DNA of 64,000 nucleotides from Vigna angularis (taxonomy: Eukaryota > Streptophyta > Magnoliopsida > Fabales > Fabaceae). Below are positions 12,363 to 25,200 of this stretch, one piece after another. The stretch is taken from the NCBI RefSeq assembly GCF_016808095.1, contig NC_068970.1:43869630-43933629 (forward strand), read 5' to 3'. Under the pieces are notes generated by a model. That model searched no databases, was not told where the DNA came from, and worked only from the letters and a program-made list of their open reading frames with translations. Every line of letters begins with the position of its first letter. The first letter of the stretch is position 1. The translations under genes were made by a program, and so were the position numbers.

Positions 12363-12372
12363 CTATATATAA
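12363..12372 (-). promoter_or_regulatory. Probable TATA box of the remorin gene
   Basis: Read on the minus strand, the sequence is 'attatatatagag', about 265 nt upstream of the ATG. A start site about 30 nt downstream would leave a 5' leader of about 235 nt. That leader has a pyrimidine-rich minus-strand stretch (12240-12300), as is common in plant leaders. No transcript evidence is available. Confidence 0.45.
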
Positions 12373-12810
12373 TGTAATCCCTTGTGTTGTTACTTCTTTT
12401 TAAGTTCAATCTGCAGTGTGCAATTATTACCTGTCTTGTAATGCAAAATCTATCAAATTTAATAAGTTTAGTTACGTCAAATTCATCATAAGAGAGGTGT
12501 TTAGCTTCCAATTACCCAGTCATAATACTTTACTTCCTCAGAGTTAAATTTAAAAATACAATAATTAATAGTTAAAGTGGGGTTTCATATTTTTCTCCGA
12601 CTGCGTATACTTTCTTGCATAGGATACAGTGGAAGTCAAATCACCTAATTCAGTGATAGATTGTTACTTTAGTATTTAGTTTATTTATATACTTATTTTA
12701 AATTTCGGAATTGCAATGAAATAACATTTTGACAAATAATTCATTGTCAATTCATTTATAAGATTTGTATGATTTGAGGTATTAATCTAAATGTGGTTTT
12801 ATATAACGAA

Positions 12811-12847
<37 letters not shown>

Positions 12848-12848
12848 T
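12811..12848. repeat. (AT)n(AG)n microsatellite in an AT-rich intergenic stretch
   Basis: An AT run is followed directly by 'agagagagagag'. The surrounding 12400-13200 region, upstream of the remorin promoter, is AT-rich with no recognisable gene. Confidence 0.9.
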
Positions 12849-13208
12849 AGTTTTTGAAGTGAGTTTTAATGTAATTGAGTTCTAAATCGTCGTAAAAAAT
12901 GAAGTTTATTTATAAAATTTCTAACGCTTAAGTTAATAAGAGTATTTAAATGAATATTTGAGAAAAAAAAAAAAGAGGTTATCAAATCATTGTACTTCTT
13001 TGTAATAATATATGGATATGGAGTATAATAACATATGATAAAATAATTAGGTTAATTATGAATGAGTTTTGTTTATATCACATAAATACTATCATATATC
13101 TATCCAAATATATTAGAAAATAACTAAAATATTATATGAATCTTATTATTATTATAATCTTTGCAACGAGTTATACATTATTTTTATTATAATAAGTTGG
13201 ATAGATAT

Positions 13209-13429
13209 TGTTAAAATAATTACCTTTATATTATCATCAAGCTTATTTAAGGTATAGTGTGCTAGTTTTTATGAGTTCTATCTATAGTCGTACCTAGTTA
13301 TGTATTTAGGTGTCTAGGACAAACCATTAATCTTTCATGTATTTGTGTATCTGGTCTTTATTATAAATAGATGATAGTGAGAGAGATCAATTAAGCCCCT
13401 AAAAATATATTTTACAGTTTCAATCTCAA
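13209..13429 (+). mobile_element. 5' LTR of a Ty1/copia element
   Basis: TGTTAAAATAATTACC at 13209 to '...tttcaatctca' at 13429, 221 bp, with a 'tattataaatagatga' TATA-like site near 13360. TTGGTATTAGAGTCGG at about 13432, a diverged initiator-Met primer-binding site, follows two bases later. I did not find a matching 3' LTR. Confidence 0.7.
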
Positions 13430-13991
13430 GTTGGTATTAGAGTCGGTCGATCCCGCTTTGGTTTCTGTCTAGTCACATGTGTCAACACCTATCATTGTTG
13501 TCTGCAACTGTCTAGTGTCACTTGTAGCTGTGCAATTGTCTAATGTCATTTGTCGTTGTCCGCCATTGTCTAACATTGTTCTGCCACTATCTGTAGTTGT
13601 CCATCGTAGTTTGTAATCATCAGCACCATCAACTTTTGTTCTTTGTCATGCCGCCATTGTCCGTCGTCAGTTACCATCACAGTTTCTTCTGGTGACCACC
13701 GAATTTGGTTTGCCTCTCCGCGCGATGACCAACCTCGTCGGTGTTGGAGTCCAATTCTCCTCCACGTGTTGTCGTGTGCGTCACCTTTGTGCGTCGTGAA
13801 CAAGCACGTGTTGTTCACGCGCCACCTTTTGCTTGTTGGACCGCCCACGCCACCTCCATAGTTGTCGTCAGACTATCCTCTCTCTATTCTGCCCCTCAGA
13901 ACCTTGTTTTGTTAAAGTCCAAAAGCACCCTTTTGAAAGTCACCTAGGGTTTTCAATTTTTCCTGGCTTGTTCTTTGACCCTTGATCAAAA

Positions 13992-16325
13992 ATGGCATCT
14001 AGAAGTGTCATTTCACTCTTTGGAAGTCGCTCAATTACTTTCGAAAAACTAAACGGCAAAAATTACCTATCTTGGTCTACTGACGTTGAAATGTGGTTTC
14101 TTGGCCAAGGACATTATGATCACCTTGAGTAAGATGGCAGCCATGTACCCACTGAAAAATTTGTTCAGTGAAAACAAATAGATTTCCAGTTGTGTGTCCT
14201 GTTATGGCAATCAGTAGAACTCAGACTTCTTATTTCTCTTAGAGCTTTCAAAACTTGTCACTCCTTTTGGAAGAAAGCTCAAAACATCTATGCCAATGAT
14301 ATTCAACATCTCTATGACACGATAAACAAGCTTACATCTCTTAAATTGGCATACCATAGTATGGTGTCCTTCATGATTGAAGTTTAATCTGTTGTTGAAG
14401 AATTGAGGATGTTTTTGGAAGTGGACTCTTTGAAGGATATCAAGAAGAAATTAGACAAATATTATATGGTGTTGATCCTTCGTGCTCTACATCCAGACTT
14501 TGATCATATCAGAGATCAACTTCTGACCAGGCAAGAGGTCCCTTCCATGGAAACCTTGACCACTTGCCTTCTATGCGTCCTATTACCTCAAACTCAGGAA
14601 GTTCATGAACTAGTGGAACCATCTGTCATGTTTGCCACATGAGGAAGAGGAGAACGTGGCACTAAAGGAGGAGGACGAGGAGGTCAAGGACGTCCTCAAA
14701 GCACATATTGTAAAAGGATGGATCACACTCACAAGAATTGTTATTCCTTACATGGTTTTCCTTCCAAAATCGCCAATATCTCCAAGGCTGAAACTACCAA
14801 CTCCAAGTTTACTAAGGATGAATATCAAGAATATCTACCATTAAAGTCTAACAGCTTGGCACAAACATCTCAATCTCTCAGTACATCAACAGCCTCCATT
14901 GAAGGTCATAATTCATTGTTAATTAACTCAGGTGCTTCTGGTCACATTTTTGGTAATACATCTTTATTCTCATCCATTTCCTTTCAAGAAAAACCTTATT
15001 TCATAACCCTTGCAAATGGTTCTAAAACTTCCTCAAAAGGAGTCGATCATGTTTCCCTGTCTCCCTCCCTAAATTTGAACTTTATCCTTTTTTTCCCTGA
15101 TTGTCCTTTCAATTTAATTTCCTTAAGCCAATTAATCAAAAGGTTCTTTTTTAATAAATTTTGATCACAAATCTTTTGTTATACAAGAATGTGGTTCAAG
15201 GAGACAAATTGGAGAAGGATATGAAGTTGGAGGATTATACCATTTTGGATCTCGTCCAAGTGTGTCCTGTGTTGCTACTCCTATTCCTAAAGTGCTACAT
15301 GATCATCTTGGCCATCCTTATTTGTCCAAATTAAAGAAAATGTATCCTGAACTTAGTGGTCTCCAGACCTTAGTATGTGAGTCATGTCAACTAAGAAAAC
15401 ATGTTAGATCCACATTTTCCTAAAAGGTCTCAATCAATGTGTAATTCTAGTTTTTCAATTATCCATTCTGATATATGAGAACCTAGTCACGTCTCCCCTT
15501 TTGGTTTTAGATATTTTGTTACCTTCATTAATGAATATTCATGATGTACTTGGGTTTATCTTATGAAAGATTGCTCTGAATTGTTACCCATCTTTACATA
15601 CTGAATGAAATCAATAATCAATTTGGTCAAATAATCAAAATTTCAAGAAGTGATAATGCCAAAGAGTATTTCTCATCCATCTTTTTTGCAATCTTGAGTT
15701 CCCATGGTATATTACATCAATCTACTTGTCCTCATACACTACAACAAAATGGTATAGCAGAAATAAAAAAATAGACACTTGGTTCAAAACTGCTTGTACC
15801 CTTTTGCTTGGTGCTATATTCATGTCCATCATTGGAGGGATGCCATCTTAACTATATGTTATCTTATTAATAAGATGTCTTTCTCCTCTCTCAATCATAA
15901 AGTCCCTTTATCCATTCTATTTCCCAACTATCCTCTCTTTCACACATCTCCCCGAGTTTTTGGATGTGTATGTTTTGTTCATGACATGTCTCCAAGACTA
16001 GATAAACTCTCTGCTTATGCTATTAAATGTGTTTTCTTATGATATTCTCGACTCTAAAAATGATATCGGTATTACATGTTTGCCAATGTCACATTTTTTA
16101 AACAGACATGTAACTAGCTTAGGCAAGACTCCCATGGTCAATTCATCAAAAGGAAGGCAAACATGTAACTTAGTGAATAATGTCGCATACATAAAAAAAA
16201 TCAAATAACCCTCTCACCCATGACATACATTGTCAATGGAGCAAGCCCTTTGGACCGAAATGATATCATCTCAGCACAACCTCCAAGTGTATATATGTTA
16301 ACTTGGAAGGATCAAGTTGTAAAAG
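13992..16325 (+). pseudogene. Decayed Ty1/copia gag-pol (gag, protease, integrase)
   Basis: The frame opens at 13992 (MASRSVISLFGS...) with a copia gag domain containing 'ITFEKLNGKNYLSW', then breaks repeatedly. Around 14640-14720 there is a Gly/Arg-rich stretch and part of a zinc knuckle ('YCKRMDHTHKNC'). The aspartic protease region near 14918 reads LINSGASGHIFGN, with Asn where the catalytic Asp belongs. The integrase region follows: 'PSHVSPFGFRYFVTFINEYS' near 15482, 'QNGIAEI' near 15745 and 'PRVFGCVCFVHDMSPRLDKL' near 15950. Reverse transcriptase and RNase H are missing, so the element is truncated and cannot move by itself. Confidence 0.87.
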
Positions 16326-18578
16326 ATCATTGACACTTATAAAAATACTTTTTTACTCAAAAATCTACCTACTAATACCCTCATTTCAAGGGCATCTCAT
16401 TTTCAACCCACTTTGGGGCAGAATCACCTTAGTTCTCCACACCAATATCCCCACTATGACATGATGCACTTGTAGAAGACTTAACCCTCTTCTCATACCT
16501 ATGCGCCTTATCGACATTACTCAATGTCATACAAGAAGTGTTGGACGAAGACATACCTGAAGAGAAAAACAATGCAATGCTTTCTACTACAATATCTCGC
16601 CCCTCAATAGTGTTGATACACACAAATTTCAAATGATACACCCTGCTTCATCATCAATTGTTAGATCTCATAATATCAAATGATAGCAATGACAGGTTGT
16701 TGCTTTTCTTAAGAAATAACTTGTTCTGACACACCCTAGACTTATCAATCAAGTTTCTTTGCCACTATGTTTCTCAAGATTGAGAGGCTATTATACTTGT
16801 GGATGAAGGTCAAGATAGCCATAGAATACAAACTTTCTTCGCAAAATGAGATTCTCATATTTGGAGTATATCGTATGTAACCGAGATGATCTTGACCATA
16901 GTAGTAGGATCAAGCATGAGTAAAAGGGAGATTAAGATATAAGATGGATTAGCAAAATCCTAAACAACTTAAGAGAGGTACTAGGTATTCTAGGCCCAAC
17001 TAGGTAAAATCCCATAAAACCACTATAAATAGAATTGTTCACAAGATAATTATTACGTATTAATTCTAGCATTTATTACTGTTATAAGCATGTATCTGAC
17101 TTTAGTATTGAAATGTCTTTGTAGGCATATTTTTACTCTAACATTTGAGACATATTTACATGACACATATAGAAGTATCTTTATACTTAGAAAGGATCAT
17201 CTTATATTAAAGGAAGAATGCTCAGGAGTACTTGTTCTGTGATCTTTCTAAAATATATATCGATCCTGTAAGAACACATACCTTTTATTTCTTTTACACT
17301 CCTTCAAATTTATCTCTCAATTCAAATAAAGTATGTATGCATGAGTGTTCTTTTTATTTAATAATGGAGAATTATATAGCTTCAATTTTTCAATTTTCCA
17401 TACGCATACTACTTTCTTATATTAACAACAATGCCACACTTGAAATTTAAAAAACAACGTTAGTTATATGGGAGTTACCGAAACTTAACTTTCTCCAACT
17501 ACAAACAAAATTAGATTCAATTTTGTGAGTGTGTGTGTGCGAGAGAGATTGAGTTCAATTTTTATATTTTAGGAAAAGATAAGTTCGTGGACACGTTTAA
17601 GTATTTTCATTTACGTGAAAGTGCGTACTAGTGCTTTTTTTAATAAAAGTGCAAACTACATTAAAATGCTAAGTGCGAAGTACTTACAAGCTAAAATAAG
17701 GAAAACTTACACGATTATATTTTGGTGCATAAATGTAGTTATCATGAGTTGTTGAGCTACTTGAACGATTATTCATGTATAGAAAACATATTATGTTACT
17801 CCTTACTAACCAAAATTTAAAATTCTAGTTTATATCATATGACATCAACATTAATGAATGTTATGAGGAACAAAGTTGGATAGTAACAAGAAATCAATTT
17901 AATAGTGTCATGTTTAGTATATAGAAAAGGAACCTAGAGAATAGAAGAACAAAGAAAAAAGAATGAAAAATAAGTAAAAATAAATATTTTGTTGAAGTGT
18001 AATGAATTAGAAGAAAAGTTAAGAGAATAATGGTCATTTCATCGGGGCAAAATTAAAAACATTTAATCAATTATTTATTTATCTTAATAGATTATATGTG
18101 TATAGCATATTTCCTACAAACTCAAATAATTGATTATATTTGTGATATTTAACTTTCAGTAAATACACAACGTATGACATAATAGATTTACACATCTATT
18201 AATAAAAAAAATACATTTTTTTATATTAATTACCATTTTAAAAATTAGTAATATGATAGATTTTTTTTATATAAGTGAAACCTACATAAAAAAAGTATAC
18301 TTTTCAATGACTATAATTATAACTAATTTAATAAAAACTATACATTTTATATCGGTTATAAGCACTCATTTAACCCTAAATTTATCATTATCAAAAATTA
18401 TACTTATAACGTATTATCCATATCTTTAAATTATAAATTTAAATGTTTTTAAATGTGTTAAAAAAGTTGTCTTGTATCTCAAACCAAGATAGGTGAATTG
18501 AATTTTGTTTTAAAAAATTAATCTTTTCAAAAGCTTGGAAAATCTTCTTTTAAACATTTACAAATATAATAAAATTTT
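16326..18578. other. AT-rich intergenic sequence with an LTR-like fragment
   Basis: No coding gene is seen. At about 16960-17160 a segment with 'ccactataaatagaattg' and 'ctgactttagtattgaaatg' resembles the 3' halves of the LTRs at 3273-3728 and 19980-20270. The rest is AT-rich. The small frames on either strand have no domain. Confidence 0.35.
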
Positions 18579-19773
18579 GGTTTAATTAGTTATTGAGTAT
18601 CTCTTTTGGTCCAAAAATGTTAAGTTCGAATTTTTTTAGTTTGAATTTAATCCCAATTTGTAAAAAAAGTAATGCAATTAGATCATTGTTGTTAATATTG
18701 TACAAACAGATTTAAAAAATCTTGTCACTTGTTAATTTGTTGTTTTTTTATAATTTTTATAATTTTTTATAATTTTTATAATTTTATTTTTATTTATTTG
18801 AAAAAAAATCTATGTGTCAGATCAAAGTTGTGCCACGTGGCATTACCAATATGACATGACAATAGTAGTGTGATGTGACAGTGTAACATGAAAAAATCTC
18901 AGTTTAGTCCTTATATTTGTTATTATGATTCAATTTATTTTTTATTAAAATGAGCAATGTTGTCATCTACAAATTAAAATAAAATTTATTTTTTTTATAA
19001 ATCTTATGTTACTATTTTTATTAAAAAAGAATTTTTTATTAAATATTTCTTGAACATATTTTTAAACTAACTTTATTACTTTCAAACAAATTTTTATTAA
19101 GATTGAAGTATATAAAAACTATTATATAAAAAAAAAATTTGGTTAAAATAGTTCAAATATATAAAAATTATTAAATTTATTAATATAGATAAAAATTTTA
19201 GACAAATGAATATTTACATATATTTATTAGTCAAACAAGTTTAGATAAATACAAATTTATTTTAATTAATAAAATCATCTCTAAAATTATTAGAGTTAGT
19301 TTAAATATAACTTCAGAAATATTTAATAAAATATAAATTTTAATAAAAATATCAGCATAAGATTCATAACAAAAAGTAAATTGTCTTAATTTAAGGAGGA
19401 AACATATTGCTCCATTTAAAAAATAATTGGAACTAATTTGAATTAAAAAACAAACATAATGACTAAATTGAGATTATGTCACATGCACTACCCTGTCACA
19501 TTACTACTGCCACATCACACTAAAAATGTCGTATGATACAACTTTAATTTGACATGTGAAAAATAATTTTTTCAAAAAAATATTAAAAAAAATAAGTAAA
19601 ATAAAAAAACTACAAATTGACATTTGACATTGTCTTTAACAATGTTTGTACAATACTAACACAAATGACTTAATTGCATCAATTTTTCATAAATCGGGAC
19701 CAAGTGAGACTAAAAATTATAGGACCAACTTGACATTTTTTAACCAAAGTAGGGACAAATGACTAATTAAACC
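18579..19773. mobile_element. 1.2-kb fold-back (Mutator-like) element with 9-bp target duplication
   Basis: The left end GGTTTAATTAGTTATTGAG and the reverse complement of the right end, GGTTTAATTAGTCATTTG, match. The complementarity continues almost to the centre, for example 'atattgtacaaac' near 18697 and its complement near 19646, and 'gtgtgatgtg' near 18870 and its complement near 19510. The arms are therefore roughly 550-590 bp each. The flanks are TAAAATTTT (18570-18578) and TAAAATTTG (19774-19782), 8 of 9 matching. It has no open frame and depends on a transposase elsewhere. Confidence 0.85.
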
Positions 19774-19979
19774 TAAAATTTGTATGCATCTTTAAAATTG
19801 TACTATGTACGCCAGAGAACATCTTGGCCACCTAGGCCTATATGTGTTTGGCCCACATGTTGTAAGGACATGTAATATGCCTTGACGATACAATGACAGC
19901 GTGACAAATATGGACTAAGTTAAGATTACATTTAAGGCATGATTAGCATAATGATAACCCAAAGATTAATCAATTAACT

Positions 19980-21570
19980 ACGTGGATCAAGCCCATCCAT
20001 GTAAAGGCCCATAAACACAATATAAATAGTATAGTACATGAGGTAAATTAATTACATTCACTATTACTATATTTATTATCATTTAACACACTTGGTTAAT
20101 TTGAGCGTTAAAGTATCTTTAGCACTCCCACATCCATTCTATTAAGAGAAAGAATGACCTACGATATCTCAGTCTGAAGGTGTGAAGTCTGAAGGTGTGA
20201 AGTTAGAGCTAAGAACATGTTTGGAGTGGAGTTGGAATATTTTTAAGGTATATTCAGCTTTGTAAGAACAATTGGCGCCTATTGTGGGGCTGACATATAC
20301 TTTATGAAGAGAACGTTTATGTTGTCTATAAGAAGCATGATAGTTGAAGCAAAAGAAGTAGGACCTTCTTTGCTAACATAGACGTGATGCTAAAAGTATA
20401 AAGGGAAATGCAACAAGAGTTTGCATAATTCAAGAAAATAAGTGCTGAAGAGATGGATGCCTTGAGGCAAGAGAACGCCAAATTGAGGAGGGAAGTATAG
20501 GCTAATGACAAGGTGAATGAGAAGGATAACCTAGAGAACACAGTTTCTTTATAAAAGGTCATGCTGGAGAACAAGGAGGGAAATGGTAACAACACCAAGA
20601 CATAAGGCACGATTAGTACCTCGTTTGTGACATGAGGAAGTCAATGTCATCCCTTTGTGGATGACATCATGAAGGTCTCCCTCCCAAACAACTAGGAGTC
20701 TTTAAGAGTGGATCAGTATGATGGAAGTACCAACCCGAATAAGTATGTTGATGTATATATCACACAACTCAACTTGTACACAATTGATGATGTAACTATG
20801 TGTAGATTTTTTTCCTAACACTATTGGTTCATTTGCTTGCCTCTATTCTCCATAGATTGCTTCAACACCTTGACATCATGTTTTGGAACTCAATTTGCCA
20901 TTAGTTAGCCACAACATCTAACTTCTTTATTGCTTGTGAATGTAAGGCAAGAAAAGGGGCAATCCTTATGTGCCTTCATGGAGTGATTCGACAAGGTTGT
21001 TCTTAATATCATAAATCTCAAATCTGAAGTAGCCTTGCATCTCATGGTCACGACATTGAGGTTGAGACCTTTTACTGATGACTTATGCATGACTCTAATT
21101 GCCAGCTTGGATGAGTTGAGGCAATGGTTGCTAAGTTCATGCAACTTGAGGAGTTAAAGGAGTTCAAAAACAAAGTGAAGGCAAAAACAATGCCTAGTGA
21201 GAAAAAGACCTTTGACCGAGATAATGGAGATAAAAGGACATTTAGGCATATGGAGCATAAACCTACTCGATTTTCATGATACACCTCTCTCAATAACCCG
21301 AGATCTCGAGTGTTGGATGAGGTGTTGCAAGCATACCTCATGCCGCCCCTTAGGAAATCGCAAACATTACCGAATGCATATATGAAGAAGAATTGTAAAT
21401 ATCAATGTAACTATGGGCACACCACTAATGAGTGTGCAACCCTTAAGGATGAAATAAATGAGCTTATCCAAGTCGACCAGCTCAAATGGCTCGTTTGGAG
21501 GAATGATGTCGGTAGTTCACACACTAAATTAATGAGGTATGATGATAGGAGGGAAAGTCATTGAGCTAAA
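19980..21570 (+). pseudogene. Ty3/gypsy LTR end, primer site and decayed gag
   Basis: LTR-like sequence with 'caatataaatagtatag' ends before TTGGCGCCTATTGTGGGGC (about 20271), a primer-binding-like site matching that at 1580-1601. A broken gag follows: 'EEMDALRQENAKLRREV' near 20445, 'LRVDQYDGSTNPNKYVDVYI' near 20706, 'VNVRQEKGQSLCAFME' near 20940, and near 21394 a knuckle-like 'CKYQCNYGHTTNECATLKDE'. Stops and frameshifts are frequent. From 21570 to 22020 there is a purine-rich, GAGA-biased stretch without a frame. Confidence 0.75.
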
Positions 21571-22022
21571 GAAAAAGAAATTCTAAAAGTTAGAAAAGAG
21601 GAAGCTAAAAGAGAAAAGAAGGAGAGAGAGAAAAGAGAGAGAAAGAAGAAAATGAGAAAAGAGAGAAGGAGGAGAAACAAAAGAAAGAAAAAAGAAGAGA
21701 TCTAGAGAAAAGTAAAGGAGAGGAATAACTCCTACTAAAAAAAGAAGGGCTACTCAAGACACATCCCACCCCTACAATCATAATTGAGTCAAGAGTTCTA
21801 AAAGGAGTTTTCCAAACTTTGAACTCTTATCCTTTTATTAATGATTCTCATTTCTTGATCCAACCTTTACTTTTTAAAATCTTTTACCTCCACTTTAACT
21901 CCCCATTGTTTTTAACTCCTCAATAACTTTTGAAAAATCACACTTTAAGTTGTTGTTTCTTAACAAGTTACAAATAGCTTTAGGTGAACAAAAACATTTT
22001 TGTAAAGTAGTTCTTATTACTT

Positions 22023-22250
22023 TTGAAAAAAAAATCTAAAGAAACTAGAACAAGAGGTATTCAATGCTTCAAGTCTTTTGAAAGAGGAAACATTTCTTTT
22101 GAATGTCCTCACAAAAGAATATTGCTTTTAGAAGATCAACACACTAGAAGCCTATATGATTGTCATTCTTCACCAGGTGAAGAAAAAGTTTTAGAGTGTG
22201 TAGAAAAAATAACTCCCTTTCATGAAGAAAGCAAAATATTTTTTTCTTAA
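22023..22250 (+). pseudogene. Gypsy gag zinc-knuckle fragment
   Basis: A 75-residue frame contains IQCFKSFERGNISFECPHKR, a recognisable but damaged CCHC knuckle (second Cys is Ser, His replaced). The following 'ILLLEDQHTRSLY...' is typical of sequence after the knuckle in plant gypsy gag. It is a fragment, not a host gene. Confidence 0.6.
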
Positions 22251-22291
22251 AAAGGATTTATTCATTTGATCTTTACTTTAGATATACATTT

Positions 22292-25200
22292 TGTCAACAC
22301 CCAATTTCGTCCGGATTGACTAAATAACGACTCTCTTTTTATTCTGCCTTATTTCTATTTTCCTTATTTTTATTTTTTTATTTTATTTTTTATGTTATTT
22401 TATTTCTTTAATTCACTTTATTATATTTTATTATTTTATCCTTTTTATCTTTCTTGGTTATTTTATTTTATTTTACTATTATTAAGTTATTTTACTTCAT
22501 TTTATCTTCTTAATTTTATTTTACTATATATATCATTTCATTTTATATTATTAGGGGTTTTTATCCTTTTTGGCTCCCGTAACCACCCCTCTGCTCTACA
22601 CACACCCGTAACCACCCCAACCACTTTTCCTTTTTCACTCCCAACTCCATTACCTCCAAGGGGATCCCATTCACTCCAGGGATTGATCTCCGCATCACAC
22701 AACACTCAATCCTCCTCCATTCTTTGTCAATGCTGGCAACTCATATACACCCATTACCATAGCCATATGGAGACCCGGGATCAGAATCTACCATTTCTAT
22801 CCATTTCCTCTTCATTTTCATCTAAAACACCATCTCCAACATCATCAACACTTCCACGGCCAAACACCCATCCTCCATACTTACACTCACAGCCCATATC
22901 CATCACATCATCCTTATTACCTCATGACCCATCATTTTGATCTTTTTCTTCTTCATTTTCATCACTCACGGCTACTAGAAATTCCCCAACCATGGCCTAA
23001 TTTCAAATCTCTCTCTACCCTTCTCCATACTCTGTCAACACCGAAAGAACCCCTTATCACCTCCAATCCCATTATCATCACCAACCCTGACTTCTAATAC
23101 CAAAATCCCCCAAATACCTTTTTCCTGCAAAGAAAAGAGAATCAATCCAAGCACTCAGTCAATACACATAGCAGAATAGACCCATATGCGCACAACACAC
23201 AAGAATCGTTCCCAATCCAGTAGACAAAATATCAGACAATACTGAACCAATCAATAATTGATAAAAAAGGATGGGAAGGAGGAATGATGCCGCGACGGCT
23301 TGCGGTGGTTGGCCTCACTGAGGGTGACGTCAAGGGGCGAGAATCTCTCTCTCGCACGCGGCAGTAGCGGAGAAGAGAAAGAGGGAGGTAGAGGAGCGAG
23401 GGCTTGGCGCGGCAACTGGTAGGATCTAAGGCAGCCATCAGCGCACTGGCGGTGGCCGGTCTTGGCGGAGGTGACGACGCACGTGTAGAAGAAGCAAACC
23501 CCTCCTTGGGTTGCCGTTTTCGAACGGAGAAGAGGAAGATAAGGTGGTGGCGACGCGGCCGGCAGTGGATCCGGTGGTGTTCGGTGTCGCCGGCGAGGCT
23601 ATGGGATGAAGTGGGTGCTTGAGTGGTGGAGCGAGTATGTGAGGGAGAGACTTCGATCTTGGATGTTGAGTGCAAGTGATAAAATGAGAGGAAGGAAGAA
23701 GAACCCCTGATGAGTTCCTGAGTAAAGAAGCTTTGGGCCTAGGTCAAGAATTACGTAGCGCACCCCCACTGCCCACTTGCACCCCTGTTCCGTTTTGGGT
23801 TTCAGCCCATTCTGTTTCTACAAACAAAAATAAAAGAAGAATTGGGCCTGTGCACACTATTTCGGGATGCACCTCCAGTTTCACCCTTACACCCCTGACA
23901 GATGCAAAGTTGGAGAAAAAGGTTTTGGCCCAAACTAAAGAGCCTCAACTTTACGTCGCACCTCTGGTTTTTAATCTCTACACCCCTATTCTTGTTAGGC
24001 TGTTTCTCTTGCTTCATTTTTATGCTTTTGTTTCTTTATTTTTATTAGTATTTGTTTGGTTATTAGTTTTTACTGTATGTAACCCCTTTATATGATAACC
24101 CCACTCCTAGATCTTGTCTTTTATTTTTTATTTTGCTTTATTTGCTGCACTTTAAACACGAAAAAGACGATAACAAAAAATAATAATAAATAATAATAAT
24201 AACAAAAAATACGTTTTGAAGGTTAAGCACACGTGTGACCGCTCGCGTCGTCCTTGTGCTAAAAAAAACCTTTTCTTCTTTCTTAAATAAAAAATTACAA
24301 AAAATATGTTTTAAAGGTTTAAGCACACGTGCGACCGCTCGCGTAGGCCTTGTGCTGAAAATCTTTTCCTTTTCTTTAACAAAAGTTAAAAATCAAATAA
24401 AAATATTTTGAAAAGGTTTAAGCACACGTGCGACCGCTCGCGTAGGCCTTGTGCTGAAAATCTTTTCCTTTTCTTTTACAAAAGTTAAAAATCAAATAAA
24501 AATATGTTTTAAAGGTTTAAGCACACGTGCGACCGCTCGCGTAGGCCTTGTGCTGAAAATCTTTTCCTTTTCTTTAACAAAAGTTAAAAATCAAATAAAA
24601 ATATTTTGAAAAGGTTTAAGCACACGTGCGACCGCTCGCGTAGGCCTTGTGCTGAAAATCTTTTCCTTTTCTTTTACAAAAGTTAAAAATCAAATAAAAA
24701 TATTTTGAAAAGGTTTAAGCACACGTGCAACCGCTCGCGTAGGCCTTGTGCTGAAAATCTTTTCCTTTTCTTTTACAAAAGTTAAAAATCAAATAAAAAT
24801 ATTTTGAAAAGGTTTAAGCACACGTGCAACCGCTCGCGTAGGCCTTGTGCTGAAAATCTTTTCCCTTTCTTTTACAAAAGTTAAAAATCAAATAAAAATA
24901 TTTTGAAAAGGTTTAAGCACACGTGCAACCGCTCGCGTAGGCCTTGTGCTGAAAATCTTTTCCTTTTCTTTTACAAAAGTTAAAAATCAAATAAAAATAT
25001 TTTGAAAAGGTTTAAGCACACGTGCAACCGCTCGCGTAGGCCTTGTGTTGAAAATCTTTTCCCTTTCTTTTACAAAAGTTAAAAATCAAATAAAAATATT
25101 TTGAAAAGGTTTAAGCACACGTGCGACCGCTCGCGTAGGCCTTGTGTTGAAAATCTTTTCCCTTTCTTTTACAAAAGTTAAAAATCAAATAAAAATATTT

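Noticed and set aside
22392..22940. 182-residue frame starting with a Phe/Leu/Tyr-rich stretch
   Set aside because: The hydrophobic part comes from a T-rich run ('ttttatttta'), followed by Ser/Pro-rich sequence within the LTR; it is not a credible membrane protein.
23232..23675. 147-residue minus-strand frame and a 72-residue plus-strand frame in a GC-rich block
   Set aside because: Both lie inside the long Ogre/Tat-like LTR, have low-complexity composition, and mirror each other; no known domain.
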